Shown here: positions 1-6,587 of the stretch, piece by piece
Numbering within the stretch: the first letter of the stretch is position 1
Layout of the letters: each line of letters opens with the position of its first letter
DNA from: a bacterium UBA4883
GTDB lineage: Bacteria; Bacillota; Clostridia; Oscillospirales; Acutalibacteraceae
Reading direction: 5' to 3'
Length of the DNA stretch: 17,068 nucleotides
Assembly (NCBI GenBank): GCA_002399225.1
Contig: DHDF01000123.1
Coordinates: 1 to 17,068 of the forward strand
Program-made: the position numbers and the translations under genes
The notes under the pieces: model-generated
The model's database searches: none
The model's input: only the letters and a program-made list of their open reading frames with translations
What the model was told of the DNA's origin: nothing

Positions 1-276
1 CGGACGGTAGGCACGGATATGTTTATTGCCACCGTGCGCAAATATACCAGAGCCAGAAAGCTCACGCCGCGTATGCTGAATGAGCTGATCGATCACATTG
101 AAGTCCATCAGGCCGAAAAGGTGAACGGCGTATACGTCCAGAAGCTGACCATTCATTATAATTGTATTGGCTCCATTGAAATACCGGATGTTTCATCTCT
201 GCCGGAACCGGATGTTCTGATACAGACGAGAAAAGGAGTAGCCGTAAGCTACTCCCAAACGCAGATAGCAGGATAA
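1..276 (+). CDS. Large serine recombinase, C-terminal fragment (DUF4368-type end), runs in from the left edge
   Basis: The reading frame is open from base 1 with no stop, so this is the 3' end of a longer gene; the ATG at base 19 is internal. About 91 residues are visible. The stretch TRARKLTPRMLNELIDHIEV followed by a VHxQ-like segment, the IHYNCIGSIEIPD strand and the RKGVAVSY tail resembles the C-terminal DUF4368 region of large serine recombinases carried by conjugative and mobilisable elements in Firmicutes. The catalytic N-terminal resolvase domain would lie outside the window. Such proteins perform site-specific integration and excision. The gene ends about 57 bp before the 3' end of a tRNA-Leu gene, so the window may begin at the edge of an integrated element. 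Whether the upstream part is intact cannot be seen. Confidence 0.8.
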   Translation, partial: RTVGTDMFIATVRKYTRARKLTPRMLNELIDHIEVHQAEKVNGVYVQKLTIHYNCIGSIEIPDVSSLPEPDVLIQTRKGVAVSYSQTQIAG

Positions 277-282
277 ACATAT

Positions 283-330
283 AAAAAGCGAGTGTCCTTA
301 CAGCACTTTCAAATGCTATAAGGACACTCG
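283..330 (-). terminator. Rho-independent terminator of the tRNA-Leu gene
   Basis: A 16-bp inverted repeat (289-304 with 315-330, one G-U type mismatch, 10-nt loop) lies directly after the tRNA 3' end when read on the minus strand, and is followed by CTTTTTATA. This is a strong intrinsic terminator for the tRNA transcript. It also lies 12 bp after the stop of the plus-strand recombinase, but on that side no clear T-run follows. Confidence 0.85.
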
Positions 331-333
331 ACA

Positions 334-420
334 TGGTGCCGGTGGTGGGACTCGAACCCACACGCCCTTGCGGACAACAGATTTTGAGTCTGTCTCGTCT
401 GCCAATTCCAACACACCGGC
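334..420 (-). tRNA. tRNA-Leu, anticodon CAA
   Basis: On the minus strand the acceptor arms GCCGGTG and CACCGGC pair exactly. They are followed by discriminator A and an encoded CCA (334-336). The anticodon stem ACAGA/TCTGT encloses loop CTCAAAA, which gives anticodon CAA (384-386), reading UUG leucine codons. The T arm carries GGTTCGAGTCC, and an extra-long variable arm is present, as expected for a class II tRNA such as tRNA-Leu. The length is 87 nt including CCA. It has its own promoter (462-490) and terminator (283-330). tRNA genes are common integration targets, and a recombinase gene lies just beyond the 3' end. Confidence 0.95.
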
Positions 421-461
421 CTAGATAAGCAACTTTACTTTCAAAAACAGCGGCAATATAA

Positions 462-490
462 ATTATATAATAAACCCCGTCTAAAATCAA
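462..490 (-). promoter_or_regulatory. Sigma-A promoter of tRNA-Leu
   Basis: On the minus strand TTGATT (485-490) and TATAAT (462-467) are separated by 17 bp. Transcription would start near 455, about 35 bp before the mature tRNA 5' end at 420. Confidence 0.75.
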
Positions 491-500
491 GACCGGTGAT

Positions 501-553
501 TAAAAAAAAATGAAAAAGCGCACCGGGCGCAGAATCTTTGTTATGCCCGGCGC
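501..553 (-). terminator. Terminator of the ROK-ABC transporter operon
   Basis: Read on the minus strand, a 9-bp GC-rich stem (545-553 with 520-528, one G-U pair) is followed by CTTTTTCATTTTTTTT. It lies 36 bp after the stop of the last permease gene, which fits an operon terminator. Confidence 0.85.
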
Positions 554-588
554 AGCCTGATTTTTGCAAAACTCAGCTTGCAACTGCA

Positions 589-1401
589 TCAGCCTTTGAC
601 TGACCCGGCGGCAAGGCCTTTCACGAGGGACTTCTGTGTAAAGAATCCCATCACAATCGGAATAATAACAATCATGGTTGCCGTTGCGCACATCTTCCCC
701 CAGAAATATCCCTGCTGGACCATATATTTGCTCATATATACGGACAGTGTAGAGGATTGCGTGTAAGTAATGGTAACCGCAAAGAAGAATTCATTCCATG
801 TCACGATAAAGACCAGCAAGGCTGCGGAAATAATTCCGTTTTTTGTCAGTGGAAGCATAATTTTAAAAAACGTATTCAGCCGGCCGCTGCCGTCGATATC
901 CGCCGCTTCAATGATTTCTTTCGGAATTTCCTTGAAAAAGTTTGTAATCAGCCAAACCATCAGCGGCGTCCCTGCGCCGACATACAGAAGGATGATTGCA
1001 GCATAGGAATCAATCATATTTAACTTTTTAAATGCAAAATAAACAGGTGCAATCACGGCAACCGCCGGAAGGAACGTTGTGGAAACAAACCAGAAATAAA
1101 GATTGCCAGGCTTCTTCAGCGGCGTGAAAACGAGCCCATAGGCTGCGCTGACAGCCAAAACAGTCGAGACCAAAACCGTGGCGAATGTAATGAGAACGGA
1201 ATTGACCAAATGCTGGTAAAATTCCGTATTGACAACCGCTTTGTAATTTTCCAGCGTCGGCTGGAAAAAGAGCCCGGGGATCACCACTTGGCTTTCCGTC
1301 TTAAAGCTGGAAATTAACATATAAAGGATCGGGAAAACCCAAATCAGCGCGATCAAGACAGATAAAACATTAACGATATTTTTCTTAACTTTTCTTTTCA
1401 T
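589..1401 (-). CDS. Carbohydrate ABC transporter permease, MalG/UgpE type
   Basis: This is one of the two inner-membrane subunits of a CUT1-family ABC importer; it forms the transport path with the neighbouring MalF-like permease. From the chosen start the protein has 270 residues, usual for the family. It has an N-terminal membrane helix after a basic MKRKVKK start and about six hydrophobic segments in all. The EAA loop that docks the ATPase reads EAADIDGSGR at about residues 165-174, followed by KIMLPL. The start is the ATG at 1399-1401, because AGGAGG (1408-1413) sits 5-6 bases upstream; a longer frame to 1419 has no such site. It is the last gene of the minus-strand operon, 31 bp after the MalF-like gene and before a strong terminator. 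No ATPase gene is present, so a shared MsmX/UgpC-type ATPase encoded elsewhere is inferred. Confidence 0.92.
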   Translation of the reverse strand: MKRKVKKNIVNVLSVLIALIWVFPILYMLISSFKTESQVVIPGLFFQPTLENYKAVVNTEFYQHLVNSVLITFATVLVSTVLAVSAAYGLVFTPLKKPGNLYFWFVSTTFLPAVAVIAPVYFAFKKLNMIDSYAAIILLYVGAGTPLMVWLITNFFKEIPKEIIEAADIDGSGRLNTFFKIMLPLTKNGIISAALLVFIVTWNEFFFAVTITYTQSSTLSVYMSKYMVQQGYFWGKMCATATMIVIIPIVMGFFTQKSLVKGLAAGSVKG

Positions 1402-1432
1402 CCTAAACCTCCTGCTCACTGCAAACCGAACT

Positions 1433-2305
1433 TCAGGCTTCTTTCTTCCGGTAAAGATATTTGAAAAAAGTCTGCGTCAACAGAAGCGTAACCGCCACTG
1501 TGATAACAGCAACAGCAGCAGATTTTCCTACGTCCCAGTCATAGAACAGACATTTATAGACATAGTAAGGCAGGTTGCTCGAACTGATCCCCGGCCCTCC
1601 CGACGTCGTGACGTAAACAAGCCCAAAAACTTTCAAAATATTGATCAATCCCAGGATCATTGCGACTTTGATGTGGTCCTGAATCAGCGGAATCTGGATT
1701 TTTAAAAGCATGGTAAACCCGCTTGCTCCATCGATCCGCGCACTTTCCAAAACATCATCCGGCATATTCTGCAATCCGGCCATGATAATCAAAAAGAAAA
1801 ATGGAGTCCATTGCCAAATAATCAAAATCAAAATAGTCAGCAGCGCATCCTGGCCGAAAAAATCGACCGCAGGGCGCCCGAAAAATTGGCTGATATAGTA
1901 ATTCAGCCCAAACGAAGGGCTCAGAATCAAGGTTTTCCAGACAATTCCGATCACGGATTCCATCACAAAGAACGGCAGAACAATGAGAGTCCGGCAAACG
2001 TTAACCCCGGCAAATTTGCGGTTAAACAGCAGACCCAGCAAAATGCTCAAAACTGTGCAGACGACAAGTGACACCACGATAATGATGAAAGTATTCAGCA
2101 AGACCGTATAAAAGTCTTGAGAGGAAAAGATCTTGGCATAATTCGAAAAGGCGGCAAAATGAATTCCTTGGTCGGGCCTGTTGATGTTCCACTTCAGGAA
2201 AGAATAATAAATGGTAATCAAAAAAGGAATTTGTGTAATAACCGCAACAATGATTACGGAGGGCAGTATAATATACTTTGTATGATCGCGCTTGGAATGT
2301 TCCAA
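1433..2305 (-). CDS. Carbohydrate ABC transporter permease, MalF/UgpA type (probable TTG start)
   Basis: This is the second membrane subunit of the CUT1-type sugar importer, partner of the MalG-like permease downstream. It has a first helix of the form ILPSVIIVAVITQIPF, further helices, and an EAA-type loop ESARIDGA at about residues 187-194 followed by KIQIPL. From the TTG at 2303-2305 it is 290 residues, normal for the family. The frame stays open upstream to an ATG at 2383, but that ATG lies inside the arm of a large hairpin, and the added 26 residues are not membrane-like. A GAGG stands 5 bases before the TTG, so the TTG start is preferred; this is an inference. It is preceded by a 164-bp gap from the binding-protein gene, unusual inside such an operon. 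Confidence 0.88.
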   Translation of the reverse strand: MEHSKRDHTKYIILPSVIIVAVITQIPFLITIYYSFLKWNINRPDQGIHFAAFSNYAKIFSSQDFYTVLLNTFIIIVVSLVVCTVLSILLGLLFNRKFAGVNVCRTLIVLPFFVMESVIGIVWKTLILSPSFGLNYYISQFFGRPAVDFFGQDALLTILILIIWQWTPFFFLIIMAGLQNMPDDVLESARIDGASGFTMLLKIQIPLIQDHIKVAMILGLINILKVFGLVYVTTSGGPGISSSNLPYYVYKCLFYDWDVGKSAAVAVITVAVTLLLTQTFFKYLYRKKEA

Positions 2306-2360
2306 TTCATCCTCAGTCCCTTCTTTTGGAAAGCCGCTGCCGTTGCAATGGAAAAAGAAG

Positions 2361-2420
2361 CCCCTGCTCCCCTTCCCGCGCATCCCGCTTCACAGTCGGA
2401 TGCGCAAAGGGGGAGCAGGG
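2361..2420. terminator. Intercistronic hairpin between binding-protein and permease genes (attenuator or processing site)
   Basis: A long inverted repeat pairs 2362-2372 with 2410-2420 (11 bp) and 2378-2385 with 2398-2405 (8 bp) across a short internal loop. On the minus strand, the operon direction, it is followed by GCTTCTTTTTCC, an interrupted T-run. On the plus strand it is followed by ATTTTTC. Inside the operon it would act as a leaky terminator, or as a 3'-end stabiliser that raises binding-protein mRNA relative to the permeases. This arrangement is well known in maltose-type operons. A smaller hairpin (2445-2450 with 2456-2461) lies just after the binding-protein stop. Confidence 0.75.
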
Positions 2421-2469
2421 ATTTTTCATTTCCGTTTTATCTGTCCCGGTCTTTAACCGGGATCTTTCT

Positions 2470-3891
2470 TTACTTTTTATAGTTCCCTTCTGTTGCCACG
2501 TCTTGCAGTGTTTTCTGCCCGGAGGTCAGGACACTGTTGATGTCTGTCTTTCCGGTCAGGTAAGAGGCAAGCTGCTGCGCAATGGTTTCACCCCACGAAG
2601 AGTATTCCGGCATATTGGGGATGGAGTTTCCGGCATAAGGGGTCTCGTCAATGGCCGGATGACTATAATTGACTTTCAGCAAAGCTTTCTTTGTGATATC
2701 TGCAAAATCACAGGCCTTTTTGTAATTCGGATTGTCATAGGTGGACTGCCTGGTTCCGGATGGTGCGCTCACCCAGCCTTTTGTGGTTCCGACCAGTTTC
2801 GCATAATCCTTGCTGGTTGCCCAAGTGAGAAACTTAAACGCTGCGTCCTTATGCTTGGAAGAGGAGGTCATTGCAAGGCCCCAGCCGCCGATTGTGTTTG
2901 TCTGGTCCTTCTTTACTTCCAGAGGAGCCATCGCATAGCCGATCTTCCCCTGCACCTTGGAATCTTTGGAATTCGCCATAGTGCCGGCCGAAACGCTCGC
3001 ATCGTACCACATGGCGGCCTTTCCGCTCGACATCAGGTTCAGGCACTCGGTATAACCGCAGGTGGTCGCTCCTGATTCTCCTGCATTTGTAATGATCTTC
3101 TTATAAAATTCAATGGCGTTTTTCATCTGCGGGGTATTAAAGGTTGCATTCCAGTTCTTATCATAATATTTTGCACCGAACGCATAGGCAATGGAACTGA
3201 AAATAAACATATTCTGGCCGCCGCCAGGCAGACCGCGAATGGCGATTCCTCGAATTCCCTTCGAAGGATCATTGCACTTGACCGCCAGGTCATAGACCTG
3301 ATCCCAGGTCGGATTTTCCGGCATTGTCAGATTTTTTGACTTGAAAATGTCCTTGTTGTAAAACAGCAGCGTCGTTTCCGCATAGAACGGTAGGCTGCCC
3401 AGCCCCTTTTTCGTAGACGACAGCGACTGCTTGACAACCGGGAAAATATCATCCAGGTCGTAGGCTTTTTGATCCGCTGCGCTCATGGATTTGAACATGG
3501 GATCCAGCGACTCCGTCCAGCCATTGTCCAGATAAACGCCGGAGTCCTGCGCACCGAGAGTGACAATGTCATACTGGCCGCCACCCATCCCGACGTCTTC
3601 TTTGATTTTTGAACGGATTTCATTTTCGGAAAGGGTTGTGTATTTCACTTGGATGCCGGTCTTTTTCGTAAATTCAGAGGTGAGATTTTCCATGATAATC
3701 ATATCGTCATTATTGACGGTTGCAACAGAAAGCGTAGTGCCGCTGTCTGGTGAAGATGTTGCGCTGGCACTGCCAGAAGCGACCTGGGACGATTGCCCTC
3801 CCTTGTTGCTACAGCCGGTCAGCAGCGAAGCACTCAGCATAGCGACCGCCAGTGCAGCGCTCAAGATTCTCCGGGTCGATAATTTTCTCAT
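2470..3891 (-). CDS. ABC transporter extracellular sugar-binding lipoprotein (family 1)
   Basis: This is a solute-binding protein anchored outside the membrane that delivers a carbohydrate to the two downstream permeases. It has 473 residues. The N-terminus has basic residues, a hydrophobic core and the lipobox LLTGC with the lipidated Cys at residue 27, followed by a Ser/Ala/Gly-rich linker. The mature part shows family features: SVATVNNDD near the start, a TGIQVKY-type segment, the central NKDIFKSKNLTMPENPTWDQ stretch, a GGWGLAMTSSSKHKDAAFKFL segment and a late WATSKDYAKL region. AAGGAA precedes the ATG by 7 bases. It follows the ROK gene by 37 bp with no promoter visible between them, so it is probably co-transcribed. 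The ligand is not readable from sequence; the dehydrogenase and ribulokinase nearby suggest a polyol or pentose derivative. Confidence 0.93.
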   Translation of the reverse strand: MRKLSTRRILSAALAVAMLSASLLTGCSNKGGQSSQVASGSASATSSPDSGTTLSVATVNNDDMIIMENLTSEFTKKTGIQVKYTTLSENEIRSKIKEDVGMGGGQYDIVTLGAQDSGVYLDNGWTESLDPMFKSMSAADQKAYDLDDIFPVVKQSLSSTKKGLGSLPFYAETTLLFYNKDIFKSKNLTMPENPTWDQVYDLAVKCNDPSKGIRGIAIRGLPGGGQNMFIFSSIAYAFGAKYYDKNWNATFNTPQMKNAIEFYKKIITNAGESGATTCGYTECLNLMSSGKAAMWYDASVSAGTMANSKDSKVQGKIGYAMAPLEVKKDQTNTIGGWGLAMTSSSKHKDAAFKFLTWATSKDYAKLVGTTKGWVSAPSGTRQSTYDNPNYKKACDFADITKKALLKVNYSHPAIDETPYAGNSIPNMPEYSSWGETIAQQLASYLTGKTDINSVLTSGQKTLQDVATEGNYKK

Positions 3892-3928
3892 ACATACTTT
3901 CCTTTCTAAATCTTTTTATGAACTTACC

Positions 3929-5173
3929 TTAGGATTTTTTGCAGTTTTCAGGGAAATTATCCTTTAGGAAATCCATGATTTCAAGAGATTCCACATAATG
4001 ATCTACCGCCATGATAGTTGCTCCCAAAAGCATTCCCCCATGCTTAAATCGGGAAAAGCGGATATCCAAAGCATCCACAAGCTCTTCCGACAAAAATTTT
4101 TTCATATTCTGCTTCAATTTTGCCAGGAAAGACTGCGAACGAATGATCTCATCCCCCAGGACTATCACATCGGGGTCGATCAAGTAAATCAGGCTGGAAA
4201 GGCCATAAGCCAGGAACCAGCACATTCGGTCGACGGCCCAGACGGCAAGCTCATCTCCTTCCTCGTAGAGGGAATAGATCTCTTTCAGACTGCTGTTTTC
4301 CGTGATTTTGCTGTTTGGAAATTCAAAGAGCCGGTTCAGCGCATCCCTTTTAATCACCCAGGGGGAAGCATAGGATTCAAAAATTCCTTTTGAACGGAAA
4401 GGCCCGATCTCATTGAAATGAAAATCGATTCCCATATGCCCGATCTCTCCGGCAATTCCGTTGCTCCCGCGGAAAAGTTTACCGTCCACCATGATTCCGC
4501 CGCCAATGCCGACGCCAAAGTCAAGGTTGAGCATAACCCCCTTCTTTTTTCCGGTTTCCAGCTTGTAGTTGTTCCACTCGGCAAACGTGCTCATGTTGGC
4601 ATCGTGGTCCAAAAAGACCCGCATCCCCGGGAACATTTTCATAACCTCTTCCTGAACATCCACTTTGCCCAGTTCAGGCATATCGTAAACTTTCGCAATT
4701 TTATGCTGATTTTGAACCAGCGGGCCCAGAATGGCAATGGAAATGCACAGTATTTTTCTCTCCCCCGCCGCTTCCATCATCCGGGCGATTCCCTTTTGAA
4801 GCAACGCGAGGATTCCCTCGATTTTTTCGTCCATCTCAAACCGAAGCTGCATCCGGTTCGTAATTTTCCCCGTGACGGAGCAGACCCCAAAATCAATGCT
4901 ACCGCGGTTGATCCGGACCGCCACCACAACGATGTTTTCCAGTTGCAGAGCCAGCCCTGCTGTCTTTCTGCCATTGGCGGAAATTACCTGACCGCAGCCC
5001 GCGACAATGCCCATCTCAGAAAATTCATTGATAATGTTCGTCACAGTCGCTTTATTTAAACCGGTGAAGCGCGCAATATCTGCCCTGGAAATTTTTTCAT
5101 GTTCCAGCATCAGCTTTAGAACCGTACACCGGTTTACTTTCTGGATACCGCCTACATTCTGCACTGATTTCAT
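3929..5173 (-). CDS. ROK-family transcriptional repressor (NagC/XylR-like)
   Basis: This is a predicted sugar-responsive repressor of the divergent polyol genes and of its own operon. It has 414 residues. An N-terminal winged HTH lies at about residues 15-55 (KISRADIARFTGLNKATVTN is the recognition region). A ROK domain follows, with LDHDANMSTFAEW near 188-200, LNLDFGVGIGGGIMVDGKLF near 216-234 and GEIGH at 242-246. The usual zinc motif after GEIGH (CxCGxxGCLE) is absent; the stretch reads through FNEIGPFRSKGIFESYAS with no cysteine. The first part of the domain also lacks the kinase DxGGT loop, as expected for a regulator. The start is the ATG at 5171-5173 with GAGAG 7 bases upstream; a TTG seven codons earlier has no Shine-Dalgarno. 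Its promoter (5284-5312) and two candidate operators lie just upstream. Confidence 0.9.
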   Translation of the reverse strand: MKSVQNVGGIQKVNRCTVLKLMLEHEKISRADIARFTGLNKATVTNIINEFSEMGIVAGCGQVISANGRKTAGLALQLENIVVVAVRINRGSIDFGVCSVTGKITNRMQLRFEMDEKIEGILALLQKGIARMMEAAGERKILCISIAILGPLVQNQHKIAKVYDMPELGKVDVQEEVMKMFPGMRVFLDHDANMSTFAEWNNYKLETGKKKGVMLNLDFGVGIGGGIMVDGKLFRGSNGIAGEIGHMGIDFHFNEIGPFRSKGIFESYASPWVIKRDALNRLFEFPNSKITENSSLKEIYSLYEEGDELAVWAVDRMCWFLAYGLSSLIYLIDPDVIVLGDEIIRSQSFLAKLKQNMKKFLSEELVDALDIRFSRFKHGGMLLGATIMAVDHYVESLEIMDFLKDNFPENCKKS

Positions 5174-5205
5174 AATTGCACTCTCTAAAATCAAAAATGA
5201 GGAAC

Positions 5206-5220
5206 GTTTATAAAATAAAC
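5206..5220. promoter_or_regulatory. Candidate ROK operator A (perfect GTTTAT-N3-ATAAAC)
   Basis: A perfect 6-3-6 inverted repeat, GTTTAT AAA ATAAAC, lies in the 5' leader of the ROK transcript, between its predicted start (near 5277) and its ATG. Its centre (5213) is 31 bp from that of operator B (5244), about three helical turns. The right arm continues as CTTTA, as in B. Binding by the ROK protein is inferred from position and repetition. Confidence 0.65.
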
Positions 5221-5236
5221 TTTATTGCACAAAATA

Positions 5237-5251
5237 ATTTATACGATAAAC
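5237..5251. promoter_or_regulatory. Candidate ROK operator B (ATTTAT-ACG-ATAAAC)
   Basis: This site has the same 6-3-6 architecture as operator A, with one mismatch in the left arm, and again continues as CTTTA on the right. It lies about 26 bp downstream of the predicted start of the leftward promoter, where a bound repressor would block transcription. Confidence 0.6.
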
Positions 5252-5283
5252 TTTACTTTGTGATTTTTTCTTAAGCAATTCTT

Positions 5284-5312
5284 AATATACAATACTTGCT
5301 TTCGCTTGTCAA
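5284..5312 (-). promoter_or_regulatory. Sigma-A promoter of the ROK-ABC transporter operon
   Basis: On the minus strand a consensus -35 TTGACA (5307-5312) and -10 TATATT (5284-5289) are separated by 17 bp. The start would be near 5277, giving a leader of about 100 nt to the ROK ATG that contains operators A and B. Confidence 0.8.
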
Positions 5313-5403
5313 GGTCATAAATTGTGAAGAATAAACCGATTCAGACAAATTTTCTTCTACATTATAGCAAAAATCCTCTATTATTTCTTGTAATCTTCAT
5401 ATA

Positions 5404-5432
5404 TTGAAAAGTAAAACCTCTTATGGTATGAT
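5404..5432 (+). promoter_or_regulatory. Sigma-A promoter of the dehydrogenase-araB operon
   Basis: TTGAAA (5404-5409) and TATGAT (5427-5432) are separated by 17 bp. The start would be near 5439, about 60 bp before the dehydrogenase TTG. Operator C lies just downstream of the start. Confidence 0.75.
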
Positions 5433-5452
5433 GAACGCAAAGTATTAAATAA

Positions 5453-5467
5453 GTTTTTTAAATAAAC
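5453..5467. promoter_or_regulatory. Candidate ROK operator C (GTTTTT-TAA-ATAAAC)
   Basis: This is the third 15-bp site of the GTTTAT-N3-ATAAAC form, with one mismatch in the left arm. The outer flanks extend the dyad to AAGTTTTT/ATAAACTT. It sits about 14-28 bp downstream of the predicted rightward start and just before the dehydrogenase Shine-Dalgarno, a typical road-block position. Confidence 0.6.
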
Positions 5468-5497
5468 TTTTAAAGCATTGATAAGGAGGAAAATATT

Positions 5498-6559
5498 TTG
5501 AAAGGGACTATGAAAGCAGCGGTTATGAATCAAATTGGAAAATTTGATTTTGAAGAGCGTCCCATTCCTGAAGTAAAAGATGACGAAGTGCTGGTTAAGC
5601 TGGATTATGTGGGGATCTGCGGCTCGGACATGCACTTGTTTGAAGACGGATATATTGGAGAAAACCATGTGACGAAACCGATGATTCTGGGGCATGAGCC
5701 GGGCGGAGTTATCGTGGAAACCGGGAAAGACGTGACAGACCTGAAAGTCGGCGACCGGGTGGCCATCGAGCCCGGCATCCCGTGCTGGAAATGCGAATAC
5801 TGCAAATCCGGGCGGTATAACCTCTGCCCAAATGTATATTTTTACGCTTCTCTGCCGGTGACAGAAGGAGCTTTTGTGGAATATCTGTCGCATCCGGCCA
5901 ACCTGTGCTATCGGCTGCCCGACAATGTCAGCACGCTGGAAGGTGCCCTGATGGAACCTCTGGCCGTCGGTTTCCACGCGGCACTGCAGTCCGGGGCTCA
6001 GGTGGGCTCTACCGCCGTCATCCTCGGCGCCGGCTGCATCGGGCTGGTGACCATGCTGGCGCTGAAGAGCATGGGCGTCAGCACCATCATTGTGGTGGAT
6101 TTAATGCAGAACCGCCTGAACCGCGCTCTTTCGCTTGGCGCCACTTCCATCGTCAACGCCAAAGAAAACGATTCTGTGCAGGAAGTCTTAAAATTGACGC
6201 ACGGCGGCGGAGCGGATTACGTCTTTGAAACCGCCGGGTCTGAAGTTACGATCTTCCAGACGGCTAAAATGGTAAAGCGCGGCGGAACCATCACGCTGGT
6301 GGGCTACACCAAAGACGGGATCGCCAAGATGAATGTCAACTGGCTGATTGACAATGAAATCACCATTAAGACGGTCTTCCGTTACAGAAACATTTACCCC
6401 AAGGCAATCGCGGCGGTTGCAAACGGCATAATTCCCTTGAAAAAGATTGCGTCGGACATTTACGATTTTAAAGACATTCAGGCAGGAATGGAACACGCGA
6501 TTCACGACAAAGATAAGGTCAGCAAATGTGTCATCCGGATTAATCCCGACGCTCAGTGA
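5498..6559 (+). CDS. Zinc-dependent polyol dehydrogenase (sorbitol/xylitol dehydrogenase family, MDR)
   Basis: This medium-chain dehydrogenase is predicted to oxidise a polyol to the 2-keto sugar with NAD+. It has 353 residues. Catalytic zinc ligands of the sorbitol-dehydrogenase type are visible: Cys41 (GICGSD), His66-Glu67 (GHE) and Glu153 (LMEPLA). A four-cysteine structural zinc lobe is present (Cys96, 99, 102, 110). The Rossmann loop is GAGCIG (177-182), and Asp201 ends the second strand, which favours NAD+ over NADP+. The start is the TTG at 5498: AAGGAGG (5483-5489) lies 8 bases before it, whereas the ATG four codons later is too distant. It is followed after 28 bp by araB. The substrate is not certain; pairing with a ribulokinase suggests ribitol or an arabitol. 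Other sugar alcohols remain possible. Confidence 0.9.
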   Translation: MKGTMKAAVMNQIGKFDFEERPIPEVKDDEVLVKLDYVGICGSDMHLFEDGYIGENHVTKPMILGHEPGGVIVETGKDVTDLKVGDRVAIEPGIPCWKCEYCKSGRYNLCPNVYFYASLPVTEGAFVEYLSHPANLCYRLPDNVSTLEGALMEPLAVGFHAALQSGAQVGSTAVILGAGCIGLVTMLALKSMGVSTIIVVDLMQNRLNRALSLGATSIVNAKENDSVQEVLKLTHGGGADYVFETAGSEVTIFQTAKMVKRGGTITLVGYTKDGIAKMNVNWLIDNEITIKTVFRYRNIYPKAIAAVANGIIPLKKIASDIYDFKDIQAGMEHAIHDKDKVSKCVIRINPDAQ

Positions 6560-6587
6560 CCGTTTGGATGGGAGAATCAAAACAAAA

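Larger units (their letters stand above)
5174..5497. other. Divergent regulatory region of the polyol locus
   Basis: This AT-rich 324-bp gap between the ROK gene and the dehydrogenase gene contains no coding sequence. It holds a leftward promoter (5284-5312), a rightward promoter (5404-5432), three related 15-bp inverted repeats (5206-5220, 5237-5251, 5453-5467) and the dehydrogenase Shine-Dalgarno AAGGAGG (5483-5489). I found no convincing catabolite-repression (cre) site in it. The CACAAA/TTTGTG pair at 5228-5233 and 5257-5262 is a further weak dyad around the middle operator. Confidence 0.85.

Noticed and set aside
461..475. An operator-like AATTAT-ATA-ATAAAC in the tRNA-Leu promoter
   Set aside because: It has two mismatches in the left arm, overlaps the -10 element of a tRNA gene and lacks the CTTT extension, so it is probably chance in AT-rich DNA.
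62..490. A 142-residue minus-strand open frame
   Set aside because: It runs straight through the tRNA-Leu gene, its promoter and its terminator, and resembles no family; it is a chance frame.
4418..5059. A 213-residue plus-strand open frame opposite the ROK gene
   Set aside because: It is an antisense shadow with no recognisable domain; the ROK protein is complete on the other strand.
5294..5313. A possible catabolite-repression (cre) site near the ROK promoter (TGACAAGCGAAAGCA-like)
   Set aside because: It has one extra base between the TG and AA positions relative to the usual cre pattern, and it coincides with the -35 region by necessity.
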